Assembly: GCA_016868355.1 (NCBI GenBank)
Contig: VGHB01000007.1
Span: forward strand, 62,001 to 126,000
Source of the DNA: Betaproteobacteria bacterium
GTDB lineage: Bacteria > Pseudomonadota > Gammaproteobacteria > Burkholderiales > Burkholderiaceae_C
Direction of reading: 5' to 3'
DNA length: 64,000 nt
Under the pieces are notes generated by a model. That model saw only the letters and a program-made list of their open reading frames with translations, did no database searches and had not been told where the DNA came from. Every line of letters starts with the position of its first letter. Position 1 is the stretch's first letter. This document shows positions 54,542 to 64,000 of the stretch, piece by piece. Both the position numbers and the translations under genes were made by a program.

Positions 54542-55204
54542 GTGTCCATTAAGAGTTTGCCCCCCGAGCTGCGCCCGCGCGAAAAGCTGCTGCGCCTGGG
54601 CCCGCGATCGCTGGCCGACGCTGAGCTGCTGGCGGTGCTGCTGCGCACCGGCCACGGCGGGCAAGACGCCCTGGGGCTTTCGCACGCCCTTTTGCAGCGC
54701 AGCGGTGGGCTAGGTGCTTTGCTGCGCGATGTGCCGCGTTCGCCGGGCCTGGGGCCCGCGCGCCGGGCTGAGCTGGGCGCGGTGGTGGAGCTGGCCCGGC
54801 GCAGCCTGGTGCAAAGCCTGGCGGATCGGTCCGTCTTCGATTCACCTGAGCGGGTGCGTGAATACCTGCAGCTGGAAATCGCCCACCGCGAGCAGGAGGT
54901 CTTCATGGTGCTGTTCGTGGATGCACAGCATCAGTTATTGGCGGCTGAAGAGTTGTTTCGGGGCACGTTGTCGCAAACGAGTGTGTACCCGCGCGAAGTG
55001 GTTAAGCGGGCCTTGGCCCACAACGCCGCTGCGGTGGTGCTGGCGCACAACCACCCATCGGGCTGTGCCGAACCATCCCGTGCCGACACCCACCTCACCC
55101 AGGTGCTGCGCAGTGCGCTGGCCCTCGTGGATGTTCAGGTCTTGGACCATTTCGTGGTGACGTCTTCGGCAGTGACGTCGATGGCGGAAAGGGGCCTGGC
55201 ATGA
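54542..55204 (+). CDS. radC: RadC-family JAMM/MPN+ protein
   Basis: 220 aa. The N-terminal helix-hairpin-helix-like region ([16 protein letters not shown]) is followed by an MPN domain with the JAMM metal motif [14 protein letters not shown] (H-x-H-x10-D near residue 170). GTG 54542 is selected because GAGG is 6 nt upstream and the protein then begins SIKSLPPEL as usual; the TTG 33 nt upstream is unlikely. Molecular function is still debated despite the DNA-repair name. Confidence 0.93.
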   Translation: MSIKSLPPELRPREKLLRLGPRSLADAELLAVLLRTGHGGQDALGLSHALLQRSGGLGALLRDVPRSPGLGPARRAELGAVVELARRSLVQSLADRSVFDSPERVREYLQLEIAHREQEVFMVLFVDAQHQLLAAEELFRGTLSQTSVYPREVVKRALAHNAAAVVLAHNHPSGCAEPSRADTHLTQVLRSALALVDVQVLDHFVVTSSAVTSMAERGLA

Positions 55205-55872
55205 GCGGCGCGCCGCGCCTGACCCTCTCAGACCTGGCCGTACTGAAGCGGCAGATCGACCGCGAGCGGCGGGAAGCGGCCGAACGGCAACGGATTGAGC
55301 AAGAGGCGCGCTTGAAGGCTGAGCGTGAACGCCACCTTTTCCGCTTGAACGTGGGCGATATCGTCCCCTTGCAAGACGCCGGTAAGGTGCTGTTGCAAGC
55401 GCCCCCGCCTGAGGCGGTACCGCGCCAGCGCGAGCTCGATGAACGGGCCGCCCTGGAAGAGGCACTGTCGGACGAAATGGACGTGGAGACACTGCTCGAG
55501 ACCGACGAAGGCTTGAGCTTTCGACGCAGGCACATCGGCCAGGACGTGGTGCGCCGTTTGCGCCGTGGACAGTGGGCTATCCAAGCCCAGGTGGACCTCC
55601 ATGGATTGCGACGCGACGAAGCACGCGAGGCACTGCAGTCCTTCTTGCGCCTGTCGCGCCGGCTGGGCCACCGCTGCGTGCGAGTGGTGCATGGCAAAGG
55701 CTTGGGTTCTCCAGGAAAGTCACCCGTCTTGAAGTCCCGGGTGCGCGCCTGGCTCGTCCAATCGCGCGCGGTACTGGCCTTTGTGCAGGCCCGCGCCAGC
55801 CAGGGCGGACATGGCGCGGTGATTGTGCTTTTGGCACCGCCCGACAACCCGCAACAGGCGGGTGATTCGTAG
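55201..55872 (+). CDS. Smr-domain endonuclease-like protein
   Basis: 223 aa. An N-terminal charged coiled region ([14 protein letters not shown]-like) leads to a C-terminal Smr domain with [15 protein letters not shown] and [13 protein letters not shown] (HGxG motif) near residues 130-175. Overlaps radC by 4 bp (ATGA). The last residues (NPQQAGDS) are encoded by the first copy of the 31-bp tandem repeat, so the C-terminus has been remodelled by it. Confidence 0.88.
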   Translation: MSGAPRLTLSDLAVLKRQIDRERREAAERQRIEQEARLKAERERHLFRLNVGDIVPLQDAGKVLLQAPPPEAVPRQRELDERAALEEALSDEMDVETLLETDEGLSFRRRHIGQDVVRRLRRGQWAIQAQVDLHGLRRDEAREALQSFLRLSRRLGHRCVRVVHGKGLGSPGKSPVLKSRVRAWLVQSRAVLAFVQARASQGGHGAVIVLLAPPDNPQQAGDS

Positions 55873-55950
55873 AGGACACCCGCAACAGGCGGGTGATTCG
55901 TAGAGGACACCCGCAACAGGCGGGTTATCCGTAGAGGACACCCGCAACTG
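55847..55950. repeat. 31-bp tandem repeat, three copies plus a partial fourth
   Basis: Units at 55847-55877, 55878-55908 and 55909-55939, then a degenerate partial. Copies 1 and 2 are identical and copy 3 differs at two positions. Each contains the hairpin CCCGC-AACAG-GCGGG. The first unit contains the Smr stop codon TAG. Confidence 0.9.
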
Positions 55951-55955
55951 GCGCC

Positions 55956-56423
55956 TTAGCCACCCTTATTGCGCATCCAATCGGCGGTGTTGAAAAGGGA
56001 CTGCAGCAGGCGTTCCACAAGTGCCTCGGGGTGACCCTCCTCGCGCAAGGCCTGCAGCATGCACGCCATCCACTGGTCGCGCTCGGCTAGGCCAATGGCG
56101 TAGGGCAGGTGACGAGCGCGCAGCCTAGGGTGGCCAAAGCGCTCGACATAGTGCGCCGGGCCACCCAGCCAGCCACACAAAAACCAAAACAGCTTGTTGC
56201 GCGACTCGGCCATGTCCGGCGGGTGCAGGGCCCGAATACCCAAATAGGCCGGCTCCAGATCCATGAGGTCGTAGAAACGGTCTACCAAGGCGCGTACCTT
56301 GGCTTCGCCGCCCACCCACTCGAAGGCTGTGGCCGGCTGCGCAGAAGCGCCATTGGACCCTTGACCCGTGGGCTCTTGGCCAGATGGGTTGTGGGCGGCT
56401 CGCTCTGGGTTCATGGGCTGCAT
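55956..56423 (-). CDS. glbO: group II truncated haemoglobin
   Basis: 155 aa. After a low-complexity N-terminus it shows the 2/2 globin features of trHbO: FYDLMDLEPAYLGIRALHP, FLCGWLGGPAHYVERFGHPRL with the proximal His in FGHP, and ERDQWMACMLQAL. Binds haem and handles O2/NO or peroxide. Start may be ATG 56423 or the second ATG at 56414. Convergent with the Smr gene across the tandem repeat. Confidence 0.93.
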   Translation of the reverse strand: MQPMNPERAAHNPSGQEPTGQGSNGASAQPATAFEWVGGEAKVRALVDRFYDLMDLEPAYLGIRALHPPDMAESRNKLFWFLCGWLGGPAHYVERFGHPRLRARHLPYAIGLAERDQWMACMLQALREEGHPEALVERLLQSLFNTADWMRNKGG

Positions 56424-56459
56424 GGCCGCATTACAACCCGGCAGCGTATTCCCGTTCCC

Positions 56460-57761
56460 TCAAGCGGGCAGGAACAGGGCCTGCAGGTCCGACAGGAAGT
56501 CCAACCCCCGCGCGCTGGGCTGCACATGCAAGCCGTCTTGCACCAAAAGACCCTCAACCACGGCCCGGCGCAGCGCCGGCTCCAGCACCGCGGCATTCAA
56601 GCCGGTGCGTTCGTAAAAGTCGCGCAAGCTCACCCCGTCGATCAGGCGCAGGCCATTGAGCATGAACTCAAAGGGCCGGTCATCGACAGCGATGAGCGTT
56701 TCGTTGGACACGGCCTGTTCGCCTTCGGCTGCTTCCATGTAGGCGCGTGGTTCACGCCAACGCACCTGGCGCACCAGTCGGTCGGGAAAGCTCAGCTTGC
56801 TGTGCGCACCTGCACCGATGCCCAGATAGTCGCCAAAGCGCCAGTAATTCAGGTTGTGGATGCATCGGTGGCCCGGCCTGGAAAAAGCTGACACTTCGTA
56901 ACGCACCAACCCGGCAGCAGTGGTGCGCTTGATGATATGGTCGAGCATGCCATAGGCGGCGTCGTCATCGGGCAGATGAGGCGGAGGCTGCAAGGCGAAT
57001 CGGGTGTTGGGCTCGATGGTCAGGTGGTAGACAGACAGGTGTGGCGGCCGCAGAGCCAAAGCCGCCTCTAAGTCGCGCTCCAGATCTTCCAGCGCCTGTC
57101 CCGGAAGGGCATACATCAGGTCGAGGTTCCAGGTCTCAAAGCTGGCCGCCGCTTCTTGCAGCGCCGCCAGGGCCTGCGCGCCATCGTGTACACGGCCCAA
57201 GGCTGCCAACGCGCGGTCATTGAAGCTTTGCACACCCACCGACAAGCGCGTCACACCTGCCTTTGCATACGCTGCAAAACGTTGCGCCTCAAAGGTGCCA
57301 GGGTTGGCCTCCAGGGTGATTTCGCAGGCGGGCTCCAAGCGCAGCCTGGCGCGGATGTCGGCCAAGAGCGCCTCCACCTGTTCGGGCTCGAACAGGCTGG
57401 GCGTGCCGCCACCGATGAAAACACTGTGCACCGTGCGCCCCCAAATCTGCGGTAAGGCAGCCTCTAGGTCGCGCACCAGTGATTGGCGGTAGCGGGTTTG
57501 CAGCGCGGCATTGGGCGGCGCCGATTCATGTGAATTGAAATCGCAATACGGACACTTGCGCAGACACCACGGCAGGTGCACATACAGAGACAAGGGTGGC
57601 AAGGCCACGAGAACGCCCGCCTGGGCTGGCACTGTCGGCGCTGCTGGCGCTGCGCCCCGGGGCGCCTGGCCAGGTGCGCGTGCGGGCACCACGGGAATGG
57701 CAATCGGCTGGGGGGGCCGCAGGGGCGGATTGGGCCGGCGTGGGCTTGAGGGCTGGCTCAT
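56460..57761 (-). CDS. hemW: HemW (radical SAM haem chaperone; coproporphyrinogen III oxidase-like)
   Basis: 433 aa radical SAM protein with the [4Fe-4S] motif HLPWCLRKCPYCDF (CxxxCxxC). Also seen are FIGGGTPSL, VGVQSFNDRALAALGR and the C-terminal HemN-like winged helix. It has a roughly 55-residue Pro/Arg-rich N-terminal extension before the core. ATG 57761 lies 8 bp after rdgB; a further 100-codon upstream frame is a shadow of rdgB. Now regarded as a haem-transfer chaperone rather than an oxidase. Confidence 0.93.
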   Translation of the reverse strand: MSQPSSPRRPNPPLRPPQPIAIPVVPARAPGQAPRGAAPAAPTVPAQAGVLVALPPLSLYVHLPWCLRKCPYCDFNSHESAPPNAALQTRYRQSLVRDLEAALPQIWGRTVHSVFIGGGTPSLFEPEQVEALLADIRARLRLEPACEITLEANPGTFEAQRFAAYAKAGVTRLSVGVQSFNDRALAALGRVHDGAQALAALQEAAASFETWNLDLMYALPGQALEDLERDLEAALALRPPHLSVYHLTIEPNTRFALQPPPHLPDDDAAYGMLDHIIKRTTAAGLVRYEVSAFSRPGHRCIHNLNYWRFGDYLGIGAGAHSKLSFPDRLVRQVRWREPRAYMEAAEGEQAVSNETLIAVDDRPFEFMLNGLRLIDGVSLRDFYERTGLNAAVLEPALRRAVVEGLLVQDGLHVQPSARGLDFLSDLQALFLPA

Positions 57762-57769
57762 GGCAAGGC

Positions 57770-58450
57770 TCAGTCGCCCAGGGCCCAGCACCACACCTGG
57801 CGCATCTGCTGGCGCATCAACGCCGCCGCACGGGCGCGATGACTGGCGCAGTTTTTGGCCTCGTGGCCCAGGTCGGCCACGGTGGCTTGCGCCTGCGCAA
57901 TCCACATCACCGGGTCGTAGCCAAAACCGCCCTGCCCCTGCGGCTGGCGCAAGATTTCGCCGTCCCAGCGTCCCTGGGCCACCAGGGGTTCGGGGTCGTG
58001 GGCATGGCGCAGGGCCACCAGGGTGCACACGAAACGCGCCTGGCGGTCCGGGGCTTGGCACGGGGCCGCGTCTTCTAACGCTTGCAGCTCGCGCAGCAGC
58101 CGTCCAATATTGGCCAGGTCCTGCCGCCGGCGCAGCGCTTCGCGGGCCTCACCTGGTGCGGCCTTCAGGGCACCCGCAAACGTCGACGACTGTACTCCCG
58201 GGGCGCCGCCCAGGGTCTGCACCGCCAGACCGGAATCATCGGCCAAGGCCGGCAGACCAGTGGCAGCGCTGGCTTGCCGCGCCTTGTGCAGGGCGTTTTC
58301 CAAAAATGTGCTGTAGGGCTCCTTGGGCTCGCTCAGGCCCAAGCCCTGGGGGCTCAGCAACTCCAGATGGCCAGCGCCGGGGTCGAATAAGGCCTGCAGT
58401 TCAAGCAGCTTGACAGCGTTGTGAGACGCCAGAACAAGGCGCTGCACCAT
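57770..58450 (-). CDS. rdgB: dITP/XTP pyrophosphatase (RdgB/HAM1)
   Basis: 226 aa house-cleaning NTPase that removes dITP, ITP and XTP: LVLASHNAVKLLEL, FLENALHKARQAS, LADDSGLAVQTLGGAPGVQSS, GGFGYDPV and ending HRARAAALM. ATG 58450 lies 19 bp after rph; upstream in-frame codons overlap rph. Order rph-rdgB-hemW is typical of the order Burkholderiales. Confidence 0.95.
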   Translation of the reverse strand: MVQRLVLASHNAVKLLELQALFDPGAGHLELLSPQGLGLSEPKEPYSTFLENALHKARQASAATGLPALADDSGLAVQTLGGAPGVQSSTFAGALKAAPGEAREALRRRQDLANIGRLLRELQALEDAAPCQAPDRQARFVCTLVALRHAHDPEPLVAQGRWDGEILRQPQGQGGFGYDPVMWIAQAQATVADLGHEAKNCASHRARAAALMRQQMRQVWCWALGD

Positions 58451-58469
58451 GGCCACAGCTCTGGGCAAT

Positions 58470-59237
58470 TCAAGCCGGCAGACCCAGCGCCGCACGTTGT
58501 GCACGCACCAGGTCGGCAATACCCGCCGACGCCAGGTCCAACAGGGCATTCATTTCGTCCCGTCCGAAAGCCGCACCCTCAGCGGTACCCTGCACTTCCA
58601 CAAAATGGCCACGCCCGGTCATCACCACGTTCATGTCGGTGTCGCACGAAGAGTCTTCGGTGTATTCCAGGTCCAACAGAGGCACGCCCTGAACGATGCC
58701 CACCGACACTGCCGCCACATGGTCGCGAATCGGGCTAGCGCTGAGCACGCCGCGCGCGAGCAAGCCGGCCACCGCGTCGTGTGCGGCCACGAAGGCGCCC
58801 GTGATGGCAGCGGTGCGGGTGCCCCCATCTGCCTGCAGCACGTCGCAGTCCAGGGTTATGGTGCGCTCGCCCAACGTCGCCAAGTCAAACACCGCACGCA
58901 ATGAGCGGCCAATCAGCCTTTGAATTTCTTGGGTACGGCCGGTTTGCTTGCCACGGGCGGCCTCGCGGTCGCTGCGGGTGTGGGTGGCGCGCGGCAACAT
59001 ACCGTACTCGGCCGTGACCCAACCCTCGCCGCTGCCGCGCCTGTGCGGCGGCACCCGTTCTTCCACCGACGCGGTGCACAGCACGCGCGTGCGGCCAAAG
59101 CTCACCAGCACCGATCCTTCGGCGTGCTGGGTGTAGGAGCGGGCAAAGGCAACGGAACGCATGGCCTGCGGGCTGCGACCATCGGATCGGGTGGTGGCCG
59201 AACGTGAGCTGCTGTGGGGGGGCGTGGTAGGGGCCAT
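58470..59237 (-). CDS. rph: RNase PH
   Basis: 255 aa 3'-to-5' phosphorolytic exoribonuclease that trims tRNA 3' ends. [73 protein letters not shown] and [19 protein letters not shown] are intact. ATG 59237 gives an N-terminal extension of about 25 residues before the conserved RSPQAMRSV; a start at the internal ATG (59162) would also give an active-looking protein. Confidence 0.96.
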   Translation of the reverse strand: MAPTTPPHSSSRSATTRSDGRSPQAMRSVAFARSYTQHAEGSVLVSFGRTRVLCTASVEERVPPHRRGSGEGWVTAEYGMLPRATHTRSDREAARGKQTGRTQEIQRLIGRSLRAVFDLATLGERTITLDCDVLQADGGTRTAAITGAFVAAHDAVAGLLARGVLSASPIRDHVAAVSVGIVQGVPLLDLEYTEDSSCDTDMNVVMTGRGHFVEVQGTAEGAAFGRDEMNALLDLASAGIADLVRAQRAALGLPA

Positions 59238-59401
59238 GGAGTTCCAAAGTAGGGCCGGACAGGGGGGCGAAACCGCTAAACGCAAGCGAGGGCAGGTGGC
59301 CAGTCGACCGGACATTCGGGCGTTCAGAAGGCGCGCCTTTGGCCTTTGCCATAATCCTGCTTTGTTTGCGACGCGCCACTGCGATGGCGCCTTGCTGTGC
59401 G

Positions 59402-60325
59402 ATGCCAGTCTATAGCATGACCGGTTATGCCAGCGTCACGCACGGGCGTGGCCTGGTGGTCGAGTGCCGTTCCGTCAACGGCCGGTTTCTAGACCTCAGC
59501 CTCAAGCTGCCTGAAGAGCTGCGCGGCTTTGAGCCGGCCCTGCGCGAATTGGTGGCTGCTCGCATCAAGCGCGGCAAGTTGGAGCTTCGCGCTAACCTGC
59601 ACCGTACGGACACCCCAAATGCCCAGCCCCCAAGCGCTCAAGTGCTGCAACAGCTGGCCCAGTGGCAAGCCCAGGTACACCAAATCCTTCCCCAGGCCCA
59701 AGCCTTGAGCGTTGCCGAAGTGGTGCAACTGGCGCGCAGCCTGGCACCGAGCACCGCGGTCGAGGACGTCGAGGTGCTGGCGGCCGCTCAAGACTGTATC
59801 GAGGCCCTGGCCGAGGCGCGCCAGCGCGAAGGCCAGCGCCTTGTGGACATCCTGCTTGAAAATGTGTCGCTGATTGAATCCCTGGCCACGCGCGCCCGGC
59901 CCCTGGTGCCCGCGGTGGTACAGCGCCAACAGGTACGCTTTCTAGAGCGCTGGAACGACGCTCTCAAGGCCGCGGATGTGCAGGCCAAAACCGGTGCACA
60001 TGCAGCTGTGTTGGGGGCCGGCAGCATGGGTGGACTAGCCCGGGAAGCCATGCAAGAACGCGCATTGAGCGAGGCCGCTGCGTTTGCCTTGCGCATCGAT
60101 GTGGCCGAAGAGCTCTCGCGGCTGCAGGCCCATCTGCAGGAGATTCGCCGGCTGCTGCAACAAGGCGGCGAGTTGGGCAAGCGCCTGGACTTTCTTATCC
60201 AAGAGCTGCATCGCGAAGCCAACACCCTAGGCTCGAAATCGGCCGCACTGGAGCTCACCGACCTGTCGGTGAACATGAAGGTGGCCATCGAGCAAATGCG
60301 CGAACAGGTTCAGAACATCGAGTAA
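59402..60325 (+). CDS. YicC-family endoribonuclease
   Basis: 307 aa. The start [29 protein letters not shown] and the C-terminal [20 protein letters not shown] with [16 protein letters not shown] are diagnostic of the YicC/YloC family, recently assigned as endoribonucleases. It precedes gmk by 6 bp, the common order yicC-gmk-rpoZ-spoT. ATG 59402 or 59417. Confidence 0.93.
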   Translation: MPVYSMTGYASVTHGRGLVVECRSVNGRFLDLSLKLPEELRGFEPALRELVAARIKRGKLELRANLHRTDTPNAQPPSAQVLQQLAQWQAQVHQILPQAQALSVAEVVQLARSLAPSTAVEDVEVLAAAQDCIEALAEARQREGQRLVDILLENVSLIESLATRARPLVPAVVQRQQVRFLERWNDALKAADVQAKTGAHAAVLGAGSMGGLAREAMQERALSEAAAFALRIDVAEELSRLQAHLQEIRRLLQQGGELGKRLDFLIQELHREANTLGSKSAALELTDLSVNMKVAIEQMREQVQNIE

Positions 60326-60331
60326 ACCGCC

Positions 60332-60964
60332 ATGAGCAACGACACCCACCCGCACCCGGGCTGCCTGATTGTGGTGGCCGCCCCGTCAGGCGCTGGCAAG
60401 AGCAGCCAAGTCAAGGCCCTGTTGGCCGCAGACCCGCAATTGGCAGTTTCGGTGTCACACACCACCCGTGCACCGCGCGGCCAAGAGATGCACGGTAGCG
60501 AGTACTGGTTTGTCGACAACGCGGCCTTTGACCGCATGGTGCTGGCCGATGACTTCTTCGAGTGGGCGCTGGTGCACGGCCACCGCTACGGCACTTCGCG
60601 CCGCGCGGTGCTGCAGGAACTTGAGCGCGGCCAGGACGTGGTGCTGGAAATCGACTGGCAAGGCGCCTTGAACATCAAGCGGCTGTTCCCAGACGCGGTG
60701 CTCATCTTCATCCTTCCCCCCAGCTGGGAAGAGTTGGAGCGGCGCCTGTTGGGCCGTGCTGAAGACACACCGGCGGTGATCGAGCAGCGCCTGGCCAATG
60801 CTCGGCTCGAGGTGTCCAAGGCCAGGTCCTTCGACTTTGTTATAATCAATTCCCGCTTTGAAGATGCTCAAACCGAGCTGCAAACTGTGGTTCGGGCTCA
60901 GCGGCTTCGTTACTCGGCACAGCGCCGGCGCCAGCCGCAGGTGTTCTCTGCCTTGGGTTTGTAG
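60332..60964 (+). CDS. gmk: guanylate kinase
   Basis: 210 aa. P-loop APSGAGKSS near 14-22, [22 protein letters not shown] (GMP-binding), [13 protein letters not shown] and [14 protein letters not shown]. It phosphorylates GMP to GDP and feeds (p)ppGpp synthesis by the downstream SpoT. Full length. Confidence 0.97.
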   Translation: MSNDTHPHPGCLIVVAAPSGAGKSSQVKALLAADPQLAVSVSHTTRAPRGQEMHGSEYWFVDNAAFDRMVLADDFFEWALVHGHRYGTSRRAVLQELERGQDVVLEIDWQGALNIKRLFPDAVLIFILPPSWEELERRLLGRAEDTPAVIEQRLANARLEVSKARSFDFVIINSRFEDAQTELQTVVRAQRLRYSAQRRRQPQVFSALGL

Positions 60965-61038
60965 GCCCGCCCTTAAGGGCGCTTGCGCCCAACTCTCCAA
61001 ACGCGCCAATTGCGCACCTGACCCGAACGGACACGATC

Positions 61039-61242
61039 ATGGCCCGCATCACCGTTGAAGACTGCCTTGAAAAGATCCCCAACCGCTTCCAGCTGGTGCT
61101 TGCCGCCACCTACCGCGCCCGCATGCTCAGCCAGGGCCACGCGCCTAGAATCGACAGCCGTAACAAACCCGGCGTGACCGCCCTGCGCGAAATCGCCTCG
61201 GGCCAAGTGGGCGTCGAAATGCTGCGCAAGGTTCCGGTCTGA
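61039..61242 (+). CDS. rpoZ: RNA polymerase omega subunit
   Basis: 67 aa: [20 protein letters not shown] and [20 protein letters not shown] are conserved. Binds beta-prime and helps in assembly and ppGpp response. Between gmk and spoT in the usual order. A CGCCC-TTAA-GGGCG hairpin lies in the gmk-rpoZ gap. Confidence 0.97.
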   Translation: MARITVEDCLEKIPNRFQLVLAATYRARMLSQGHAPRIDSRNKPGVTALREIASGQVGVEMLRKVPV

Positions 61243-61246
61243 ACCC

Positions 61247-61263
61247 AGGCCCGCTGCGGGCCT
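61247..61263 (+). terminator. intercistronic hairpin between rpoZ and spoT
   Basis: Perfect 7-bp stem AGGCCCG-CTG-CGGGCCT four bases after the rpoZ stop; it lacks a T tract, so it is more likely a processing or attenuation hairpin than a full terminator. Confidence 0.4.
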
Positions 61264-61310
61264 GTACCCCCCGGCACCCGAAGCGCCCCACGGCCTGATA
61301 AATTCAGGCC

Positions 61311-63584
61311 ATGGGTTTGAGATCCCTTGCCGCCGACCTGTTGCCCACCGCCTTGCAAGGTGGGCTGTGGGCTGGCCGCGCCTCTGGTCTGCAGCCCCAG
61401 CCTGAGGTGGCCTCGTTTGCTGCGCTCAACGAGGTGTTGTCCTACTTGCCAAAAGGCGACTTGAAGCTGGTTCGGGAAGCCTTCAAGTTTGCCGACGCTG
61501 CTCACCTCGGACAGTTCCGCGCCAGCGGCGAGCCCTACATTACCCACCCTATCGCCGTAGCGGGCCTATGTGCAGGCTGGCGTCTGGACGCGCAGGCCAT
61601 CATGGCGGCGCTGATGCACGACGCGATGGAAGACTGCAGCGTGACCAAACCCGAGCTGATCCAGCGTTTCGGAGCGCCTACAGCTGAACTGGTGGACGGG
61701 CTGACCAAGCTCGATAAGCTGCAGTTCAGTACCCGAGAAGAATCCCAGGCCGAGAGCTTTCGTAAGATGCTGCTGGCCATGACGCGCGATGTGCGGGTCA
61801 TTCTGGTCAAGCTGGCCGACCGCCTGCATAACATGCGCACCATGGCGGCCATGGCGCCTGCCAAGCGGGGGCGCATAGCCCTTGAAACCCTGGATATCTA
61901 CGCGCCCATCGCCCACCGCCTGGGCTTGAACCAGGTGTACCGAGAACTGCAAGAACTCAGCTTTGCCTACCTGCACCCCTGGCGTCATGCGGCAGTAAAC
62001 AAGGCGGTGCAGCGCTCACGGGGCTGGCGGCGCGACATCGTAGAGCGCGTCGAGCGTGAAGTGCAAGCTGCTTTCGAGCGGTCGCGCCTGAAGGTGGGCA
62101 TCAGCGGACGCGAAAAGACCGCCTACTCCATCTACCGCAAGATGCACGAAAAGCATTCGAGCTTCGCACAGGTCAACGACCTGTTCGGTTTTCGGGTGGT
62201 GGTGCCTGAGATCGTCGACTGCTACACCGCCTTGGGCGTACTGCACCAGCTTTACAAGCCTGTGCCCGGCCGCTTCAAGGACTACATCGCCATCCCCAAG
62301 GCCAACGGCTACCAAAGCTTGCACACCACCTTGGTCAGCCCTTTGGGTACCGCCGTGGAGTTTCAAATTCGATCCCAGGTCATGGATGCAGTGGCTGAAA
62401 GCGGCATTGCGGCGCACTGGATGTACAAGAGCAAAGAGTCGACTCACGACGCCCAGCAGTTGGGCGCCATGTGGCTCAAATCGCTCATCGATATTCAGGA
62501 CGAAACCCGAGACCCAGCCGAGTTCCTGGAGCATGTGAAGATCGATCTGGCCCCCGATTCGGTGTATGTGTTCACGCCCAAAAGCCGCATCCTGGCCTTG
62601 CCGCGCGGGGCCACGCCGGTGGACTTCGCTTACGCCATCCACTCGGACGTTGGCGATCATTGCGTGGCCGCGCAGGTCAATGGTGAGGCGGTGGCGCTGA
62701 GCACCGAGCTGCGCAGCGGCGACGTGGTGGAGGTGACCACGTCACCCGCTGCAAAACCCAACCCGGCCTGGTTGAACTTCGTGAGCACGGGGCGTGCACG
62801 CTCCAAGATCCGACACTTCCTCAAGACCCTGGAGCAGGAAGAAAGTTACCTGATGGGCGAGCGCATGCTCACGCAGGCTTTGCGCGCTGAAGGCTTGGTC
62901 ATGCCCAACACCAGCGGAGATGACGCGCCGGCCGAGCTGACCTGGGCTGCCCTGGTGCGTTGGGCAGACAGCCGCAACCGCACCGAGCTTTTCACCGACA
63001 TCGGCACGGGGCGCAAGATTGCCACCATCGTAGCCAAACGATTAGCCCGCTTGCTGATGGAAGCTGGGCAGCGGCCTGACGCCATCACCTTGTCCCTGGG
63101 GCGCTTTACCGCCAGCGCCGAAGACGGCGGCCATGGCCTGGTGCTGCTGGACGGCAGCGAAGGCGCGTCGGTCAAGTACGCGCACTGCTGTCGGCCCATT
63201 CCCGGCGACGCGGTGGTGGGCTACTTGGGCCGAGGCGAAGGCCTGACGGTGCATACGGCTGAGTGCACAGTGGCGCGTAAATTGGGGCAGCGCGACAGCG
63301 AACATTGGATGTCGGTGGAATGGGCTGAAGAAACAGTGCGGCCTTTCGAGACGGCCATCTCCACGGTCTTGCGCAACGGCAAGGGCGTTTTGGCCCAGGT
63401 GGCGCAAGCCGTCGCCATGGCCGAAGCCGATATCACGCACCTGGACATGGGCGATAACCGCGCCGACGATGTCACCACGCTGCGCCTGGTGCTCAACCTG
63501 CGCGACCGCCAACAACTCGCCGATGTGCTGCGCCGCCTACGCCGATCGCCACCGGTGATCCGTGTGTCGCGCGTCAAGTCCTGA
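61311..63584 (+). CDS. spoT: bifunctional (p)ppGpp synthetase/hydrolase
   Basis: 757 aa RSH protein. Hydrolase domain: AALMHDAMEDCSVT (HDxxED) and VKLADRLHNMRTMAAM. Synthetase domain: LFGFRVVVPEIVDCYTALG and IAIPKANGYQSLHTTL. Then TGS (YVFTPKSRILALPRGATPVDF) and C-terminal ACT domains. Both catalytic domains appear intact, so SpoT-like rather than RelA. ATG at 61311, 68 bp after rpoZ. Confidence 0.95.
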   Translation: MGLRSLAADLLPTALQGGLWAGRASGLQPQPEVASFAALNEVLSYLPKGDLKLVREAFKFADAAHLGQFRASGEPYITHPIAVAGLCAGWRLDAQAIMAALMHDAMEDCSVTKPELIQRFGAPTAELVDGLTKLDKLQFSTREESQAESFRKMLLAMTRDVRVILVKLADRLHNMRTMAAMAPAKRGRIALETLDIYAPIAHRLGLNQVYRELQELSFAYLHPWRHAAVNKAVQRSRGWRRDIVERVEREVQAAFERSRLKVGISGREKTAYSIYRKMHEKHSSFAQVNDLFGFRVVVPEIVDCYTALGVLHQLYKPVPGRFKDYIAIPKANGYQSLHTTLVSPLGTAVEFQIRSQVMDAVAESGIAAHWMYKSKESTHDAQQLGAMWLKSLIDIQDETRDPAEFLEHVKIDLAPDSVYVFTPKSRILALPRGATPVDFAYAIHSDVGDHCVAAQVNGEAVALSTELRSGDVVEVTTSPAAKPNPAWLNFVSTGRARSKIRHFLKTLEQEESYLMGERMLTQALRAEGLVMPNTSGDDAPAELTWAALVRWADSRNRTELFTDIGTGRKIATIVAKRLARLLMEAGQRPDAITLSLGRFTASAEDGGHGLVLLDGSEGASVKYAHCCRPIPGDAVVGYLGRGEGLTVHTAECTVARKLGQRDSEHWMSVEWAEETVRPFETAISTVLRNGKGVLAQVAQAVAMAEADITHLDMGDNRADDVTTLRLVLNLRDRQQLADVLRRLRRSPPVIRVSRVKS

Positions 63585-63615
63585 CCGACGTTCACGCCCA
63601 CGCCCCGGCCCGCGC

Positions 63616-64000
63616 TCAGGCTGCATTGGGTTTGGGGTATTGAACCTCCAACACCTCCAGTACCTCGCGCCCACCGGGCGTGTGCAGCACCACCTCGTCG
63701 CCAACCCGGGACTTCAGCAACACCTGCGCAATCGGCGAAACCCAGCTGACTTCACCACGCAAGGGTTCGGTTTCGTCCACCCCCTTGATGGTGACGATAC
63801 GCTGTTGGCCGCGCTCGTTTTCCACCGTCACCGTGGCCCCAAAAAAGACCTGTTCATTACCGTGGTGCAGGCTGGGATCGGCCACCACCGCGATGTCCAG
63901 ACGCTTGGTGAGGTAGCGAATTCGGCGGTCGATTTCCCGCAAACGCTTCTTGCCGTAGAGGTAGTCGCCGTTTTCAGACCGGTCGCCGTTGGAAGCGGCC
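63616..64000 (-). CDS. greB: transcript cleavage factor GreB, N-terminus outside window
   Basis: 128 codons open to the window edge: NGDYLYGKKRLREIDRRIRYL (end of the N-terminal coiled coil) followed by VTVENERGQQRIVTIKGVDE and the C-terminal globular domain with VSWVSPIAQVLLKSRVGDEV. The GreB-type YGKKRLREIDRR distinguishes it from GreA. It is convergent with spoT, 31 bp apart. The first roughly 50-60 residues lie beyond 64000. Confidence 0.92.
   Translation of the reverse strand, partial: AASNGDRSENGDYLYGKKRLREIDRRIRYLTKRLDIAVVADPSLHHGNEQVFFGATVTVENERGQQRIVTIKGVDETEPLRGEVSWVSPIAQVLLKSRVGDEVVLHTPGGREVLEVLEVQYPKPNAA

Noticed and set aside
55847-55950. Short CRISPR array
   Set aside because: Units are contiguous with no unique spacers; it is a plain tandem repeat.

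Overview
The window reads as a high-GC betaproteobacterial chromosome, most likely order Burkholderiales and probably family Comamonadaceae. The evidence is the set and order of core genes (waaA; tRNA-Ser/serS/ispH/fkpB/radC; hemW-rdgB-rph; yicC-gmk-rpoZ-spoT-greB). Taxonomy is inferred from gene content and protein resemblance only. The core blocks at both ends frame a long accessory middle.

Region by region: (1) 1-2.4 kb holds the 3' part of the story of LPS and exopolysaccharide sugar metabolism (waaA, phosphomannomutase/phosphoglucomutase). (2) 2.4-18.4 kb is a catabolic cluster of unknown substrate. It has a lipoprotein, an MFS transporter, a MetE-like enzyme, a TonB-dependent receptor, a seven-gene operon (HisD-like dehydrogenase, SDR, LacI regulator, NTF2/SnoaL-like protein, alpha/beta hydrolase, bicupin, HpcH/HpaI aldolase) and a divergent NTF2-like gene plus sdaA. 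Three near-identical 14-bp sites of form TGCAnnCGnnTGCA lie in its promoter regions and are the obvious candidate operators for the LacI protein. (3) 18.4-22.9 kb holds infA, two very small ORFs, a DCC/DUF393 protein, a fatty-acid/sterol hydroxylase and other small genes.

(4) 23.1-40.1 kb is the most striking part: all eight enzymes specific to the 3-hydroxypropionate bi-cycle in one cluster. On the minus strand are smtA-smtB-mct-mcl-mch-pcs-mcr. On the plus strand, divergently, are meh and a LysR-type regulator. This CO2-fixation and organic-acid co-assimilation pathway is known from Chloroflexaceae. Here the complete specific set, including the very large pcs (1831 aa) and mcr (1221 aa), sits as one locus in a betaproteobacterium. 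Acetyl-CoA and propionyl-CoA carboxylases, methylmalonyl-CoA mutase/epimerase, succinate dehydrogenase and fumarase would have to be supplied from outside the window.

(5) 40.1-51.4 kb begins at an IS3-family remnant and ends with an IS91-like transposase remnant and a HigA-like antitoxin fragment beside tRNA-Ser(CGA). It carries thrH, a BMP-type ABC uptake system with RutB-like and RidA-like enzymes, and a MASE1 histidine kinase with its NarL-type regulator. Diverged inverted copies of a roughly 110-bp terminator-containing sequence flank it, which suggests island-type acquisition. (6) 51.4-64 kb is ordinary core: tRNA-Ser, serS, ispH, fkpB, radC, an Smr protein ending in a 31-bp tandem repeat, a truncated haemoglobin, hemW, rdgB, rph, yicC, gmk, rpoZ, spoT and the C-terminal part of greB.
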